Below are positions 1-11,484 of a stretch of 64,000 bases of DNA, piece by piece. Under the pieces are notes generated by a model. That model saw only the letters and a program-made list of their open reading frames with translations, was not told the origin of the DNA and searched no databases. How positions within the stretch are numbered: position 1 is the stretch's first letter; each line of letters begins with the position of its first letter. Origin of the DNA: Croceicoccus sp. Ery15. GTDB taxonomy: Bacteria; Pseudomonadota; Alphaproteobacteria; Sphingomonadales; Sphingomonadaceae. The stretch is taken from assembly GCF_020985305.1 (NCBI RefSeq), contig NZ_CP087588.1:682001-746000 (forward strand), read 5' to 3'. Both the position numbers and the translations under genes were made by a program.

Positions 1-34
1 GATGAGTGACGAGGACGGATACGAGGACGCCTGA
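1..34 (+). CDS. C-terminal end of an upstream gene (partial)
   Basis: Only the last ten codons are inside the window, read from base 2 and ending in TGA at 32-34. The visible tail is acidic (MSDEDGYEDA). A rho-independent terminator follows about 30 bases later, so this is the end of a transcription unit on the plus strand. The tail is too short to identify the protein, and the frame was chosen because its stop sits just before the terminator. Confidence 0.5.
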   Translation, partial: MSDEDGYEDA

Positions 35-63
35 TCGGCCTCGGCTTCGGTCTGATGTATTGA

Positions 64-101
64 AAAGGGCGTCGGCGGGTATCCTGCCGGCGCCCTTTTT
101 C
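64..101 (+). terminator. Rho-independent terminator of the upstream gene
   Basis: A GC-rich hairpin (GGGCGTCGGCGGG pairing with CCTGCCGGCGCCC, with a few wobble pairs) is followed by a run of T. It lies 30 bases past the stop codon of the partial gene and ends that transcription unit before the exported-protein genes begin. Confidence 0.85.
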
Positions 102-257
102 TATCAGCTTTGCACCCTAAAGAGTGCCAAGTTCATCAGAGCGTCGCAAAAAATGAACGAGCGCTGACGTCAAGGTTCAGCGCGCCATCATCGCCCGTCA
201 TGCATCTTGCGTTTCAACCGGTTGGATGGGCCCGACCGGATGAAAGGATCGCAAGCC

Positions 258-809
258 ATGAAAGCTCTATCCAAAGCCATCGTCGGAACGGCGGCGGCGG
301 GCGCAATGACCGTCGCGGGAATTAGCCCCGCCTTTGCACGGCCGCATGATCGCGACAACGGCATCGATGGCGGTGACATTTTCGCAGGCGCGCTGATCAT
401 CGGTGGTATCGCTGCCGTGGCGGGTGCGTTCGACGGTCGTGACGACCGTTACAATTACCGTGACCGCGACCGCCGCTATTATGACCGTGACTATCGCGGG
501 ATGAGTTCGCGCGGGGCGGTGGAACGCTGCATCCGTGCGGCCGAACAGCGCGCCTATCGCGCCGGTTACGGGCGCGTCAAAGTGACCGATATCCGCGACG
601 TCGACCGCAAGAGCTATGGCTATAAAATCAAAGGCCGCATCGCGGTCGATAGTGGCTATCGCGGCGGACGCTATGGGCGTGGCTGGGATAATGACTATCG
701 CGGTTGGAACAATTCCATGCGCGGTTGGGACAGCGGCAAGTTCTCCTGCAAGGTCGATGGTCGCGGCGTTCGTGATCTGGACTATAGCGGCATTCGCGGT
801 TTGCGCTGA
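258..809 (+). CDS. Exported Arg/Tyr-rich protein, paralogue 1
   Basis: 183 residues, function not recognised. A Sec signal peptide covers about residues 1-27 (cleavage after AFA). Then come a Gly/Ala-rich hydrophobic stretch (about 36-58, containing GGDIFAGALIIGGIAAVAGA), a linker dominated by Arg, Asp and Tyr, and a C-terminal domain with two cysteines (near 91 and 164) that could form a disulfide. I chose the ATG at 258 because AAGGA lies about 9 bases upstream and because the signal peptide starts there; an in-frame ATG at 240 is possible. The next gene has the same architecture, so the two are tandem paralogues. The glycine-rich segment resembles one that recurs in sphingomonad exported proteins of unknown role (family memory, unverified). 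Confidence 0.8.
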   Translation: MKALSKAIVGTAAAGAMTVAGISPAFARPHDRDNGIDGGDIFAGALIIGGIAAVAGAFDGRDDRYNYRDRDRRYYDRDYRGMSSRGAVERCIRAAEQRAYRAGYGRVKVTDIRDVDRKSYGYKIKGRIAVDSGYRGGRYGRGWDNDYRGWNNSMRGWDSGKFSCKVDGRGVRDLDYSGIRGLR

Positions 810-971
810 TAGGGCGAATATTTGCGACAAATGTCGCGGTTCAGGCTCCGTCAAGTGACAGGGTGTAGTCTGCCTGCGACAATCTGCCCGCTCGAACTGC
901 GATCAATCGGGCGGGCCCCTGACCGGGGGCGCCTTCGTGGGGAGGGTGCGGTTGATGAGAGGGCTCGATCG

Positions 972-1868
972 ATGAAGACATTTCACTGGCTCGTATCCGC
1001 GCCTGCCATGCTGGCCGCGACCGGACTGGCCCTGCCTGCGCAGGCCACCGTCATGCAGACCGCGGTCGATGTGGAGGGGCCAACCCTTTCCGTACTTGCC
1101 ACAGGCAATCAGGCGGGCTGGGACCGTGGTCGCCGCTATCGCGGTCACGGCCATGGTCATGGACGCTATGACGATAATATCGATGCCGGTGATGTGATTG
1201 CGGGCATCCTTCTGATCGGCGGCATTGCGGCCGTGGCCAGTGCCATCGCCAATGACAAGGACAAGCAGCGCGACGAATACCGCGAACGTTATCCATATCC
1301 GGAGGATCGGTCCTATCCGCAGAACGGGCCATATCCCGATAATGGAAACGCCTATCCCGACGATCGCTACCGATCCGCCCCTGCGGCGGGTTCAGCGGCA
1401 GGCGGCGGCATTCAGGGGGCCATAGACCGCTGCGTGGCAGAGGTGGAGCGGCAGGACCGTGTGGCAACCGTCGATGATGCAACACGTAGCGGGCAGGGCT
1501 GGACCGTGCAGGGCGGTCTGCGTGATGGCGGGCAATATCGCTGCGAGATCGACGATGCGGGCAAGATCCGCGATTTGAACGTCGGGGGCAGCGAAAGCTA
1601 TGGCTGGAGCGGAAGCGGTCGGCAAACCTCGTCCTATGGCCAGCAGGGCGACGATTATTATGCCAATGCGCGGGCACGGCAGGGTATGGGAACACCCGAC
1701 CGGCCTGTCGGCAATGGCGATGTCCATGCTGGCGATGACTGGCAGGGCGATGACTGGCAGGCCGGTGACAACGGGCAGAGCGCTGCGGAAGAGCAGGATT
1801 GGCAGCGCGGCGAAAGCGACGATCGCTATCAGACTTCCAACGGAACGGTTGTCGCCCTGGCGAAGTAG
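972..1868 (+). CDS. Exported repeat-containing protein, paralogue 2
   Basis: 298 residues, function not recognised. It has a signal peptide (about 1-25, AQA cleavage), a His/Gly/Arg patch (RGHGHGHG, about 57-64), and a hydrophobic stretch DAGDVIAGILLIGGIAAVAS that closely matches paralogue 1. A Tyr-Pro-rich linker (repeats like YPYPED, PYPDNG, AYPDDR) and the shared QGAIDRC...YRCEIDD...IRDL domain with two cysteines follow. The tail is Asp/Trp/Gln rich and contains an exact 15-bp tandem duplication. The ATG at 972 is preferred over upstream in-frame starts because the signal peptide begins there. It lies 162 bases behind paralogue 1, probably on the same strand unit. Location is periplasm or outer surface by inference. 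Confidence 0.8.
   Translation: MKTFHWLVSAPAMLAATGLALPAQATVMQTAVDVEGPTLSVLATGNQAGWDRGRRYRGHGHGHGRYDDNIDAGDVIAGILLIGGIAAVASAIANDKDKQRDEYRERYPYPEDRSYPQNGPYPDNGNAYPDDRYRSAPAAGSAAGGGIQGAIDRCVAEVERQDRVATVDDATRSGQGWTVQGGLRDGGQYRCEIDDAGKIRDLNVGGSESYGWSGSGRQTSSYGQQGDDYYANARARQGMGTPDRPVGNGDVHAGDDWQGDDWQAGDNGQSAAEEQDWQRGESDDRYQTSNGTVVALAK
1731..1760 (+). repeat. Exact 15-bp tandem duplication inside a CDS
   Basis: The unit GGCGATGACTGGCAG occurs twice head to tail and encodes GDDWQ twice near the C terminus of the exported paralogue 2. Being a multiple of three, slippage here would change length without a frameshift. Confidence 0.9.
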
Positions 1869-1881
1869 TCCGGACCCGACA

Positions 1882-2520
1882 TCAGTGACGCTCGGAATCG
1901 TGCTGATCGCCGGCAATCCCGCGCGCATAGGCCGGCAACTCTATTTTCCAGATCATCGCTGCACCCCTCAGGCCAAATCCTGCTGCGCTTGCCAGCAATA
2001 GCGCGGGAAGGCGCGGCATGCCGAGGCCGAGCGCAATCAGCGAAACCGAAGCCGCCAGCGCGGCGGCCGTGACGTAAAGCTCGGGCCGCATGATGATCGA
2101 CGGTATGCCCGCCAGAACATCGCGCACGATCCCGCCGACGCAGCCCGAAATTACGCCTAGAACGATGGCGGGCAGGGGCTGAACGCCATATTCGACTGCC
2201 TTGGCCGTCCCCAGCGCGGCAAAGGCGGCTAGCCCTGCCGCATCAGCCCATTCCAGCACGCGTTCGCGCCACCAGCGCCCCGGCGTGAACCATACGGCCA
2301 GCGCCGAGAGCAGGATGACCAGCGCCACCAGCCTGTCGCCCAGCCACTCTGCCCTGATGCCCAGCAAAAGATCGCGCAGAGAGCCGCCGCCGACTCCCGT
2401 GACCAAAGCGAAAAAGCAAGCCGTGACGAAAGTTTGGCGCAAGCGCGTGGCGACCAATGCGCCCGACACCGCGAAAACTGCGACCCCGACCAGTTCCAAC
2501 GCGGCAACGGGGGTGATCAT
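1882..2520 (-). CDS. UPF0126/TRIC-type membrane protein
   Basis: 212 residues with about seven membrane segments and the two internally repeated UPF0126 modules: the first with TGVGGGSLRDLLLG (about 41-54), the second with SGCVGGIVRDVLAG (about 125-139). Glycine-rich loops followed by RD are the hallmark of this family, which is related to trimeric intracellular cation (TRIC) channels, so cation or small-solute conduction across the inner membrane is likely. The ATG at 2520 overlaps the stop of the PepSY gene in an ATGA arrangement, which fixes the start and indicates translational coupling. The substrate cannot be told from sequence. Confidence 0.88.
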   Translation of the reverse strand: MITPVAALELVGVAVFAVSGALVATRLRQTFVTACFFALVTGVGGGSLRDLLLGIRAEWLGDRLVALVILLSALAVWFTPGRWWRERVLEWADAAGLAAFAALGTAKAVEYGVQPLPAIVLGVISGCVGGIVRDVLAGIPSIIMRPELYVTAAALAASVSLIALGLGMPRLPALLLASAAGFGLRGAAMIWKIELPAYARGIAGDQHDSERH

Positions 2521-3221
2521 GCGCTCACCCGGGTCTTGCGGCGGCGGAACATCAGCACGCAGCCGATGACGCTCATGATAAAACCTATGATTGCGAACAG
2601 GATGAGCACGGGATGGTGCGTATCTTCGCGCGTTTGCAGGTCCATGATATGCAGACCCCACATAAAATCGAACACCCGCCACCAACGCGTGCGGACTGCG
2701 GCGATCCGGCCGGTGTCGCGGTTGACATAGATATGGGTGCCATCGTGCAGTGCAACTTGCCACACGGACACCGGATTTCGGAAATCGAACGGCGGATCGC
2801 TGGCCGGAAACGCGGTGACGGCCGAGACCTGATCGCCGCCTGCTATGTCCTGCGCTACGGTAGCGCGGGCTTGTTTTTCAGAGATTTGCGGAAGTTGCCT
2901 GCCGTCGGCAGCGGAAAAGCGCGCGATGCTTCCATCGGAAAGCTGCACGATCATAACGGGGTCTTTACCGGCCATGACGACGGATAATTCGGTCGCAGGC
3001 GCGGGCAGATTCTTTAGCGCCGTCATGGCGGAGGTCAGGTCCAGAGCGGGCAACGCTTCGCTTTCATGCCCGATCCGCAAATGATTGCCGCGCACTTCCT
3101 CGATCGGGCGGGCAACCATGACCAGACCGGTCAATGTCCACATCACCAGCGGGACGCCAGCCAGCCATCCCAGCCAGATATGCCATTTGGCAAAGCGGCG
3201 CATGATCGCGGCCTGACCCAC
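2517..3221 (-). CDS. PepSY-domain membrane protein
   Basis: 234 residues from a GTG start at 3221. I chose GTG because a perfect GGAGG (3229-3233) sits 7 bases upstream; the ATG codons at 3236 and 3203 lack such a site. An N-terminal transmembrane helix (WHIWLGWLAGVPLVMWTLTG), a large periplasmic part with PepSY-like stretches (one ending in HIYVNRDTGRI) and a C-terminal helix before RRRK match PepSY-associated TM proteins. Relatives are often linked to metal or siderophore handling, but nothing here confirms that. It is translationally coupled to the UPF0126 gene downstream and separated from lpdA by a terminator. Confidence 0.85.
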   Translation of the reverse strand: MGQAAIMRRFAKWHIWLGWLAGVPLVMWTLTGLVMVARPIEEVRGNHLRIGHESEALPALDLTSAMTALKNLPAPATELSVVMAGKDPVMIVQLSDGSIARFSAADGRQLPQISEKQARATVAQDIAGGDQVSAVTAFPASDPPFDFRNPVSVWQVALHDGTHIYVNRDTGRIAAVRTRWWRVFDFMWGLHIMDLQTREDTHHPVLILFAIIGFIMSVIGCVLMFRRRKTRVSA

Positions 3222-3277
3222 GTTGGAACCTCCCATTCTGAGCTGGGACAATCGTCCGGCAAAAGATGTGCGGAAAC

Positions 3278-3315
3278 AAAAAGCCTCCGCGTTCCGTGTC
3301 GGCGCGCGGAGGCTT
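3278..3315 (-). terminator. Terminator of the mdh-suc-lpdA operon
   Basis: On the minus strand AAGCCTCCGCG and CGCGGAGGCTT form a 10-11 bp stem followed by TTTTTG. It lies about 50 bases past the lpdA stop and before the PepSY gene, so it ends the TCA operon. Confidence 0.85.
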
Positions 3316-3363
3316 GTTCGTCAAGCGGCGAGGCGGGAACATACCCGCCTCTGGTGATCGCGA

Positions 3364-4767
<1,404 letters not shown>

Positions 4768-4795
4768 GATTTCAGTCTCTTTTGTCGTCTGGCTC

Positions 4796-6022
4796 TCAAA
4801 GGTCGATCAGCAGGCGCGTCGGATCCTCGATCGCTTCCTTGATGATCTTGAGTGCGGTCACAGCCTCACGCCCGTCAATGATACGATGGTCGTATGACAA
4901 TGCGATATACATCATCGGCCGGATCTCGACTTTGCCGTTAATGGCGACAGGGCGATCCTCGATCCGGTGGAGGCCCAGCACGGCGCTCTGCGGAGGGTTG
5001 ATGATCGGGGTCGACATCAGCGATCCGAACACGCCGCCGTTGGAAATGGTGAAGGTACCGCCCTTCATGTCTTCCATCGTCAGCGTGCCGTCCTTGGCGC
5101 GGGCACCGAAATCGGCGATGTCCTTTTCGATCTGGGCAAAGCTCTTCTTGTCTGCATCGCGCAGGACAGGAACGACCAGCCCGTTGGGAGCCGACACGGC
5201 GACCGACACGTCGACATAGTCGTGGTAGAGGATTTCATCCCCTTCCATCTGTGCGTTGACGGCGGGAACATCCTTCAGCGCAAGGCAAGCTGCCTTGGTG
5301 AAAAAGCCCATGAAGCCCAGGCGCACGTCGTGCTTCTTGGCAAACAGATCCTTGTACTTCGCACGCGTTTCCATGACGGCGGTCATGTCGACATCGTTGA
5401 AAGTGGTCAGTAGCGCGGCCGTGTCCTGCGCGCTTTTCAGGCGTTTCGCGATGGTCTGGCGAAGGCGCGTCATCTTCACGCGCTCGACATTGCGTCCGGC
5501 TGAAGGTGCAGCGGCGGGGGCAGGGGCGCTGGTCGATGCGGCGGGCGCATCTTTCTTTGCCTTGGCTGCGGCCAGCACGTCTTCCTTGGTCAGGCGACCA
5601 TCCTTGCCGGTGCCCTTGATGGTCGCAGGGTCGATCCCGTGTTCCAGCACCGCACGGCGCACGGCGGGAGAGAGAACGACCGCATCGCCCTCGCCAGCCG
5701 GTTCTGCTGCCGGAGCAGCAGTGGGGGCGGGGGAAGCGGCAGGCGCGGCATCTGCCTTGGCGGCAGGCTTGGCGGCAGTGCCCGAACCTTCCTCGATCGT
5801 GGCGATTAGCGCGCCGACTTCGACGTTATCGCCTTCGGCCACCAGATGTTCGCCCATCACCCCAGCGACGGGCGAGTTTACGTCAACCGCGACCTTGTCG
5901 GTTTCAAGGCTGCAGATCGGCTCGTCCGCGGCAACGGCTTCCCCGGGCTGCTTCAGCCATTCGCCGACGGTCGCTTCGGTGATCGATTCGCCCAGTACGG
6001 GGACCTTGACTTCGGTGCTCAT
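4796..6022 (-). CDS. sucB: Dihydrolipoamide succinyltransferase (E2 of 2-oxoglutarate dehydrogenase)
   Basis: 408 residues. An N-terminal lipoyl domain carries the lipoylated Lys43 in [10 protein letters not shown]. An Ala/Pro-rich swinging linker follows, then an E1/E3-binding domain (about 117-152, with [14 protein letters not shown]). A second Ala/Pro linker precedes the catalytic core, with His379 in [13 protein letters not shown]. The sequence TEATVGEW near the N terminus is typical of the succinyl rather than acetyl enzyme. The ATG at 6022 has AAGGA six bases upstream. Forms a multi-enzyme complex with SucA and LpdA encoded on either side. Confidence 0.96.
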   Translation of the reverse strand: MSTEVKVPVLGESITEATVGEWLKQPGEAVAADEPICSLETDKVAVDVNSPVAGVMGEHLVAEGDNVEVGALIATIEEGSGTAAKPAAKADAAPAASPAPTAAPAAEPAGEGDAVVLSPAVRRAVLEHGIDPATIKGTGKDGRLTKEDVLAAAKAKKDAPAASTSAPAPAAAPSAGRNVERVKMTRLRQTIAKRLKSAQDTAALLTTFNDVDMTAVMETRAKYKDLFAKKHDVRLGFMGFFTKAACLALKDVPAVNAQMEGDEILYHDYVDVSVAVSAPNGLVVPVLRDADKKSFAQIEKDIADFGARAKDGTLTMEDMKGGTFTISNGGVFGSLMSTPIINPPQSAVLGLHRIEDRPVAINGKVEIRPMMYIALSYDHRIIDGREAVTALKIIKEAIEDPTRLLIDL

Positions 6023-6078
6023 TCCAATGTCCTTTACGGTATTTCTTCGGCCTCAGAAACTGGGGCTGGGGCTGGGGC

Positions 6079-8913
6079 TCATTTCTTGTCCGCGGCGATC
6101 ATGTCTTCGATCGACAGGCCGAGCGCATCGGCGACCAGCGCCTGCTGCTGCGCGACATGGCGAGAGGCAAGGCCCGTTGCGGGCGATGCCGCCGGTTCGC
6201 GGCCCGCATAACGCGGACGCGAAACGGATGCCTCGGCTTCGGCCAGTGCTTGTTCGATCTGACTTTCGACGAAGAACCAGGCGCCATTGTTGCGCGGTTC
6301 TTCCTGACACCAGACGACCTTTTTCAGGTTCTTCATCCGGCTCATGCGCAGGGCAAGCGGTTCGCCCGGGAACGGATAGATCTGCTCGATCCGGACGATG
6401 CTGGTATTGTCCAGCCCCGCCTTGTCACGCGCTTCGATCAGGTCATAGGCGACCTTGCCCGAACACAGCACCAGACGTTCGACCTTCTCGTCGGGAATAT
6501 CGGTGGTGTCCGATACGATCCGGCGAAAGTGCGATTCGCCCAGGAAGTCTTCCTTGGCCGATTTCGCCATCGGATGACGCAGCAACGACTTGGGCGTCAT
6601 GATCACCAGCGGCTTGCGGAAGCTGCGAAGCATCTGGCGGCGCAGAACATGGAAATAGTTCGCAGGCGTGGTGATGTTGCAGACCTGGATATTATCGCCC
6701 GCGCAAAGCTGCAGGAAACGTTCCAGACGGGCAGAGGAGTGTTCTGGCCCCTGACCTTCGTAGCCGTGCGGCAGCAGCATCACGAGGCCGTTTGCGCGCA
6801 GCCATTTGGCTTCGCCGGCTGCGATGAACTGGTCGATCATGATCTGCGCGCCATTGCCGAAATCGCCGAACTGCGCTTCCCACAGAACCAGCGATTTGGG
6901 ATCGGCCAAAGCATAGCCATATTCAAAACCCAGCACGCCATATTCGGAGAGCGGGCTGTCATAGACTTCGAAATGGCCATGCGGCACATGGCAGAGCGGA
7001 ATATATTTCTGCTCGGTTTCCTGATCGACCCATACGGCGTGGCGCTGTGAAAACGTGCCGCGACCCGAATCCTGCCCCGAAAGACGGACGGCAAAGCCCT
7101 CTGCCAGCAGCGAACCGAAGCCCAGCGCCTCGGCCGTGGCCCAGTCAAAACCTTCGCCATCGGCGAACATCTGGCGCTTGGCATCCAGAACGCGGTTCAG
7201 CGTCTTGTGGATCTTCACATCGTCGGGAACGGTGGTGAGGGTCCGACCAAGGCTGTCGAACAGCTTCGGTTCAATACCTGTGGTCAGGTTGCGACGCGCG
7301 GTTTCGGGGTCTGCCGGCTTGTTAAGGCCGGTCCAGCGACCGCCGAACCAGTCGGCCTCGTTCGCCTTATAGCTCTTGCCCGCCTCGAACTCTTCTTCCA
7401 GCTCGTGGTGAAAGGCGTCTTCCTGCCCCTTCAGATAGCCGGGCTCGATCACGCCTTCTTCTTCAAGTCGCTGGGCATAGAGCGCGCTGACACCGGGGTG
7501 CTTGCGGATCTGCTTGTACATCAACGGCTGGGTAAAGCTGGGCTCGTCGCCCTCGTTATGGCCAAAGCGGCGATAGCACCACATGTCGATCACGATATCG
7601 CGACCGAAACGCTGGCGATATTCGATGGCCAGCTTGCAGCAGAAGGTGACCGCCTCGGGATCGTCGCCATTGACGTGCAGGATCGGTGCCTGAACGCCCT
7701 TGGCCACATCCGACGGGTAAGGTGAAGAGCGCGCGAATTGCGGGCTGGTCGTGAAACCGATCTGGTTGTTGATCACGAAATGGATGCAACCGCCGGTATT
7801 GTAACCGCGAATGCCCGAAAAGCCGAGGCATTCCCACACGATCCCTTGTCCCGCAAAGGCCGCGTCGCCATGGATCAGTACGGGTAGGACCTGCTGATGC
7901 TTGCCTTCGCCGATATCGTCGCGGAACTGCTGTTGCGCGCGAACCTTGCCCAGAACGACAGGGTCGACCGCTTCGAGGTGCGATGGGTTGGGCACAAGGC
8001 TCATATGCACCTTTACCCCGTCGAATTCGCGGTCGGTGCTGGTGCCGAGGTGGTATTTCACATCGCCCGAACCGCCCACGTCTTCGGGATTGGCTGAGCC
8101 GCCTGAAAATTCGTGAAAGATGACCTTGTACGGCTTGCCCATCACATTGGCGAGGACGTTGAGGCGGCCGCGGTGGGCCATGCCATAGACGATTTCGCGC
8201 ACGCCCATGGCGCCGCCGTATTTGATCACCGATTCCAGTGCTGGAATCATCGCTTCGCCGCCGTCGAGGCCGAAACGCTTGGTGCCGACATATTTCTTGG
8301 CGAGGAACTTTTCGTACTGCTCGCCGCGGATGACCGCGCCAAGGATCGCCTTCTTGCCCATGATGGTGAAGTCGATCGACTTGTCGGCGCCTTCCATGCG
8401 TTCCTGCAGGAAGCGGCGCTCTTCCACATCGGCGATGTGCATATATTCAAGGCCGACCTTGCCGCAGTAATTCGCGCGCAAAATCTCGACCAGCTCGCGC
8501 ACGGTCGTCCACTCAAGACCGAGATTGCCGCCGATATAGATCTTGCGATCAAGATCGTTCGGGCCGAACCCGTGCCATTCGGGCGTGAGATCCTTGGGCA
8601 ATTCACGATGCGACAGGCCCAGCGGGTCGAGTTCCGCCGCCATATGGCCACGCACGCGATAGGTGCGGATCAGCATCATGGCGCGCACCGAATCGTCGGC
8701 AGCCGCCTCGATCGCCTTTTCGTCGATCGGCGCGCCCTTTTTCTTGGCCGCTTCCTTCAACGCCGCCTTCATCCCCGTGGGATCGAGCGCCTGCGTCAAA
8801 TCGTCGAAGCCGTCCGCGCCCGTCAGTGGCCAGCTCTTGCGCTGCCACGACGGTCCGGGCTGGGCCACATCGGGCTCCAGTTCGGGAAGGAAGGTCTGAT
8901 GCTCTTTGCCCAT
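6079..8913 (-). CDS. sucA: 2-oxoglutarate dehydrogenase E1 component
   Basis: 944 residues from the ATG at 8913 (GGAAG upstream); an in-frame upstream extension to 8997 has no family resemblance. Thiamine-diphosphate enzyme that decarboxylates 2-oxoglutarate and transfers the succinyl group to the lipoyl arm of SucB. The ThDP/Mg site is visible as GDAAFAGQGIV followed by NNQIGFTT, the substrate region as YGMAHRGRLNVLAN, and the C-terminal transketolase-like half has FEYGYA and GYEGQGPEHSSARLERFLQ. It lies between sucD (100 bases) and sucB (56 bases) in one operon. Confidence 0.97.
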   Translation of the reverse strand: MGKEHQTFLPELEPDVAQPGPSWQRKSWPLTGADGFDDLTQALDPTGMKAALKEAAKKKGAPIDEKAIEAAADDSVRAMMLIRTYRVRGHMAAELDPLGLSHRELPKDLTPEWHGFGPNDLDRKIYIGGNLGLEWTTVRELVEILRANYCGKVGLEYMHIADVEERRFLQERMEGADKSIDFTIMGKKAILGAVIRGEQYEKFLAKKYVGTKRFGLDGGEAMIPALESVIKYGGAMGVREIVYGMAHRGRLNVLANVMGKPYKVIFHEFSGGSANPEDVGGSGDVKYHLGTSTDREFDGVKVHMSLVPNPSHLEAVDPVVLGKVRAQQQFRDDIGEGKHQQVLPVLIHGDAAFAGQGIVWECLGFSGIRGYNTGGCIHFVINNQIGFTTSPQFARSSPYPSDVAKGVQAPILHVNGDDPEAVTFCCKLAIEYRQRFGRDIVIDMWCYRRFGHNEGDEPSFTQPLMYKQIRKHPGVSALYAQRLEEEGVIEPGYLKGQEDAFHHELEEEFEAGKSYKANEADWFGGRWTGLNKPADPETARRNLTTGIEPKLFDSLGRTLTTVPDDVKIHKTLNRVLDAKRQMFADGEGFDWATAEALGFGSLLAEGFAVRLSGQDSGRGTFSQRHAVWVDQETEQKYIPLCHVPHGHFEVYDSPLSEYGVLGFEYGYALADPKSLVLWEAQFGDFGNGAQIMIDQFIAAGEAKWLRANGLVMLLPHGYEGQGPEHSSARLERFLQLCAGDNIQVCNITTPANYFHVLRRQMLRSFRKPLVIMTPKSLLRHPMAKSAKEDFLGESHFRRIVSDTTDIPDEKVERLVLCSGKVAYDLIEARDKAGLDNTSIVRIEQIYPFPGEPLALRMSRMKNLKKVVWCQEEPRNNGAWFFVESQIEQALAEAEASVSRPRYAGREPAASPATGLASRHVAQQQALVADALGLSIEDMIAADKK

Positions 8914-9013
8914 GGGTTTCTTCCGTGGTTGCCCGCAAATGGTGCGGGGCTTGAAATTCGGGTGCCTTGGCCCGCTTCCTCCTCCCCAAGGAAGCAAGCC
9001 TCAGCGGATCAGG

Positions 9014-9904
9014 TCAGGCGAGTTCCTTGAGGAGCCCGTCAAGCGTTTCGCCCAGCAGCGAGGGCGAGGGCGAGACACGGATGCCAGCCTCTTCCATCGC
9101 AGCGATCTTGTCTTCGGCGCCGCCCTGGCCGCCCGATACGATGGCGCCCGCGTGGCCCATGCGGCGTCCCGGGGGAGCCGTGCGGCCCGCGATAAAGCCG
9201 ACCATCGGCTTCTTGCGGCCCTTCTTGGCCTCGTCCTTCAGGAACTGCGCAGCTTCCTCCTCGGCCGAGCCGCCGATTTCGCCGATCATGATGATCGACT
9301 TGGTCTCGTCATCAGCGAGGAAGAGTTCGAGTACGTCGATGAAATTGGTGCCGTTCACCGGGTCGCCCCCGATGCCGACCGCGGTGGTCTGGCCAAGGCC
9401 GATGTTCGAGGTCTGGAACACCGCTTCATAGGTGAGCGTGCCCGAACGCGACACGACGCCGACCGAGCCCTTCTTGAAGATGGAGCCGGGCATGATGCCG
9501 ATCTTGCATTCGCCGGGCGTCAGCACGCCGGGGCAGTTGGGACCGATGAGGCGCGACTTCGAACCCTGCAGCGCGCGCTTTACGCGCACCATGTCGAGCA
9601 CGGGGATGCCTTCGGTAATGGCGACGATCAGTTCCATTTCGGCATCGATCGCTTCGAGGATCGAGTCGGCAGCGAACGGCGGTGGAACATAGATGCACGA
9701 AGCGGTGGCACCGGTCGCGGCCTTGGCCTCTGCTACGGTGTCATAGTTGGGCAGTCCGATATGGGTCGTGCCGCCCTTGCCGGGGGTCACGCCCGCAACC
9801 ATCTGCGTGCCATAGGCCAGCGCCTGTTCGGTGTGGAACGTGCCGGTGGCACCGGTCATGCCCTGAGTAATGACCTTGGTATTCTTGTCGACGAGAATGG
9901 ACAT
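9014..9904 (-). CDS. sucD: Succinyl-CoA synthetase alpha subunit
   Basis: 296 residues. It converts succinyl-CoA to succinate with nucleotide triphosphate formation, working as a heterodimer with SucC. Visible are the CoA-binding N-terminal Rossmann domain ([18 protein letters not shown]), the ligase region [21 protein letters not shown], and the phosphorylated His251 in [11 protein letters not shown] strong AAGGAGAG lies just upstream of the ATG. The expected partner gene sucC, which in many alphaproteobacteria lies between mdh and sucD, is absent from this position and from the window. Confidence 0.97.
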   Translation of the reverse strand: MSILVDKNTKVITQGMTGATGTFHTEQALAYGTQMVAGVTPGKGGTTHIGLPNYDTVAEAKAATGATASCIYVPPPFAADSILEAIDAEMELIVAITEGIPVLDMVRVKRALQGSKSRLIGPNCPGVLTPGECKIGIMPGSIFKKGSVGVVSRSGTLTYEAVFQTSNIGLGQTTAVGIGGDPVNGTNFIDVLELFLADDETKSIIMIGEIGGSAEEEAAQFLKDEAKKGRKKPMVGFIAGRTAPPGRRMGHAGAIVSGGQGGAEDKIAAMEEAGIRVSPSPSLLGETLDGLLKELA

Positions 9905-9972
9905 TTAACGCTCTCCTTGCAGGGAGGGGCGGGCGACGCAGCGCATCGCCCGAAAAGAATGGATGGGCGCGA

Positions 9973-11221
<1,249 letters not shown>

Positions 11222-11395
11222 GATCGGTGCGCCGCGACGTGCATGAAACGCGCGTAAAACGGCAAAACCGGCACTGCCCCCGCAACTGTAACCGGTGAGC
11301 GTCCGCCAATCGTGCCACTGGTCCCGAAAGGGGCCGGGAAGGCCGGCGGAACGCGGTGATCCGGAAAGTCAGGAGACCTGCCCGTAACGGTCGTT
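11222..11395 (+). promoter_or_regulatory. Cobalamin (adenosylcobalamin) riboswitch
   Basis: The conserved core is unmistakable. GCAACTGTAACCGGTGAGCG lies at about 11281-11300. GCCACTGGTCCC...GGGAAGGC follows at about 11315-11344. The B12 box AGTCAGGAGACCTGCC is at 11367-11382. It lies in the leader of the btuBFCD operon and should reduce expression when the vitamin is plentiful. The exact ends are estimates. Confidence 0.96.
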
Positions 11396-11448
11396 CGAGC
11401 CAGCGGGCGGGGTGTACCGAAGGCATCGGATAGGCGCGCGTGCGTCTT

Positions 11449-11480
11449 CCGACAGGAGCGACATTCGTTCTTGTCGGAGG
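11449..11480 (+). promoter_or_regulatory. Hairpin covering the btuB ribosome-binding site
   Basis: CCGACA (11449-11454) can pair with TGTCGG (11472-11477). The last two G of that arm are the first bases of the only Shine-Dalgarno sequence, GGAGG at 11476-11480, four bases before the btuB ATG. This could be the riboswitch expression platform, acting on translation; no T-tailed terminator hairpin was seen between the B12 box and the start codon. Confidence 0.5.
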
Positions 11481-11484
11481 ATTT

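Noticed and set aside
6059..6080. Three copies of CTGGGG between sucA and sucB
   Set aside because: A very short low-complexity tract at a gene end; no structure or function suggested.
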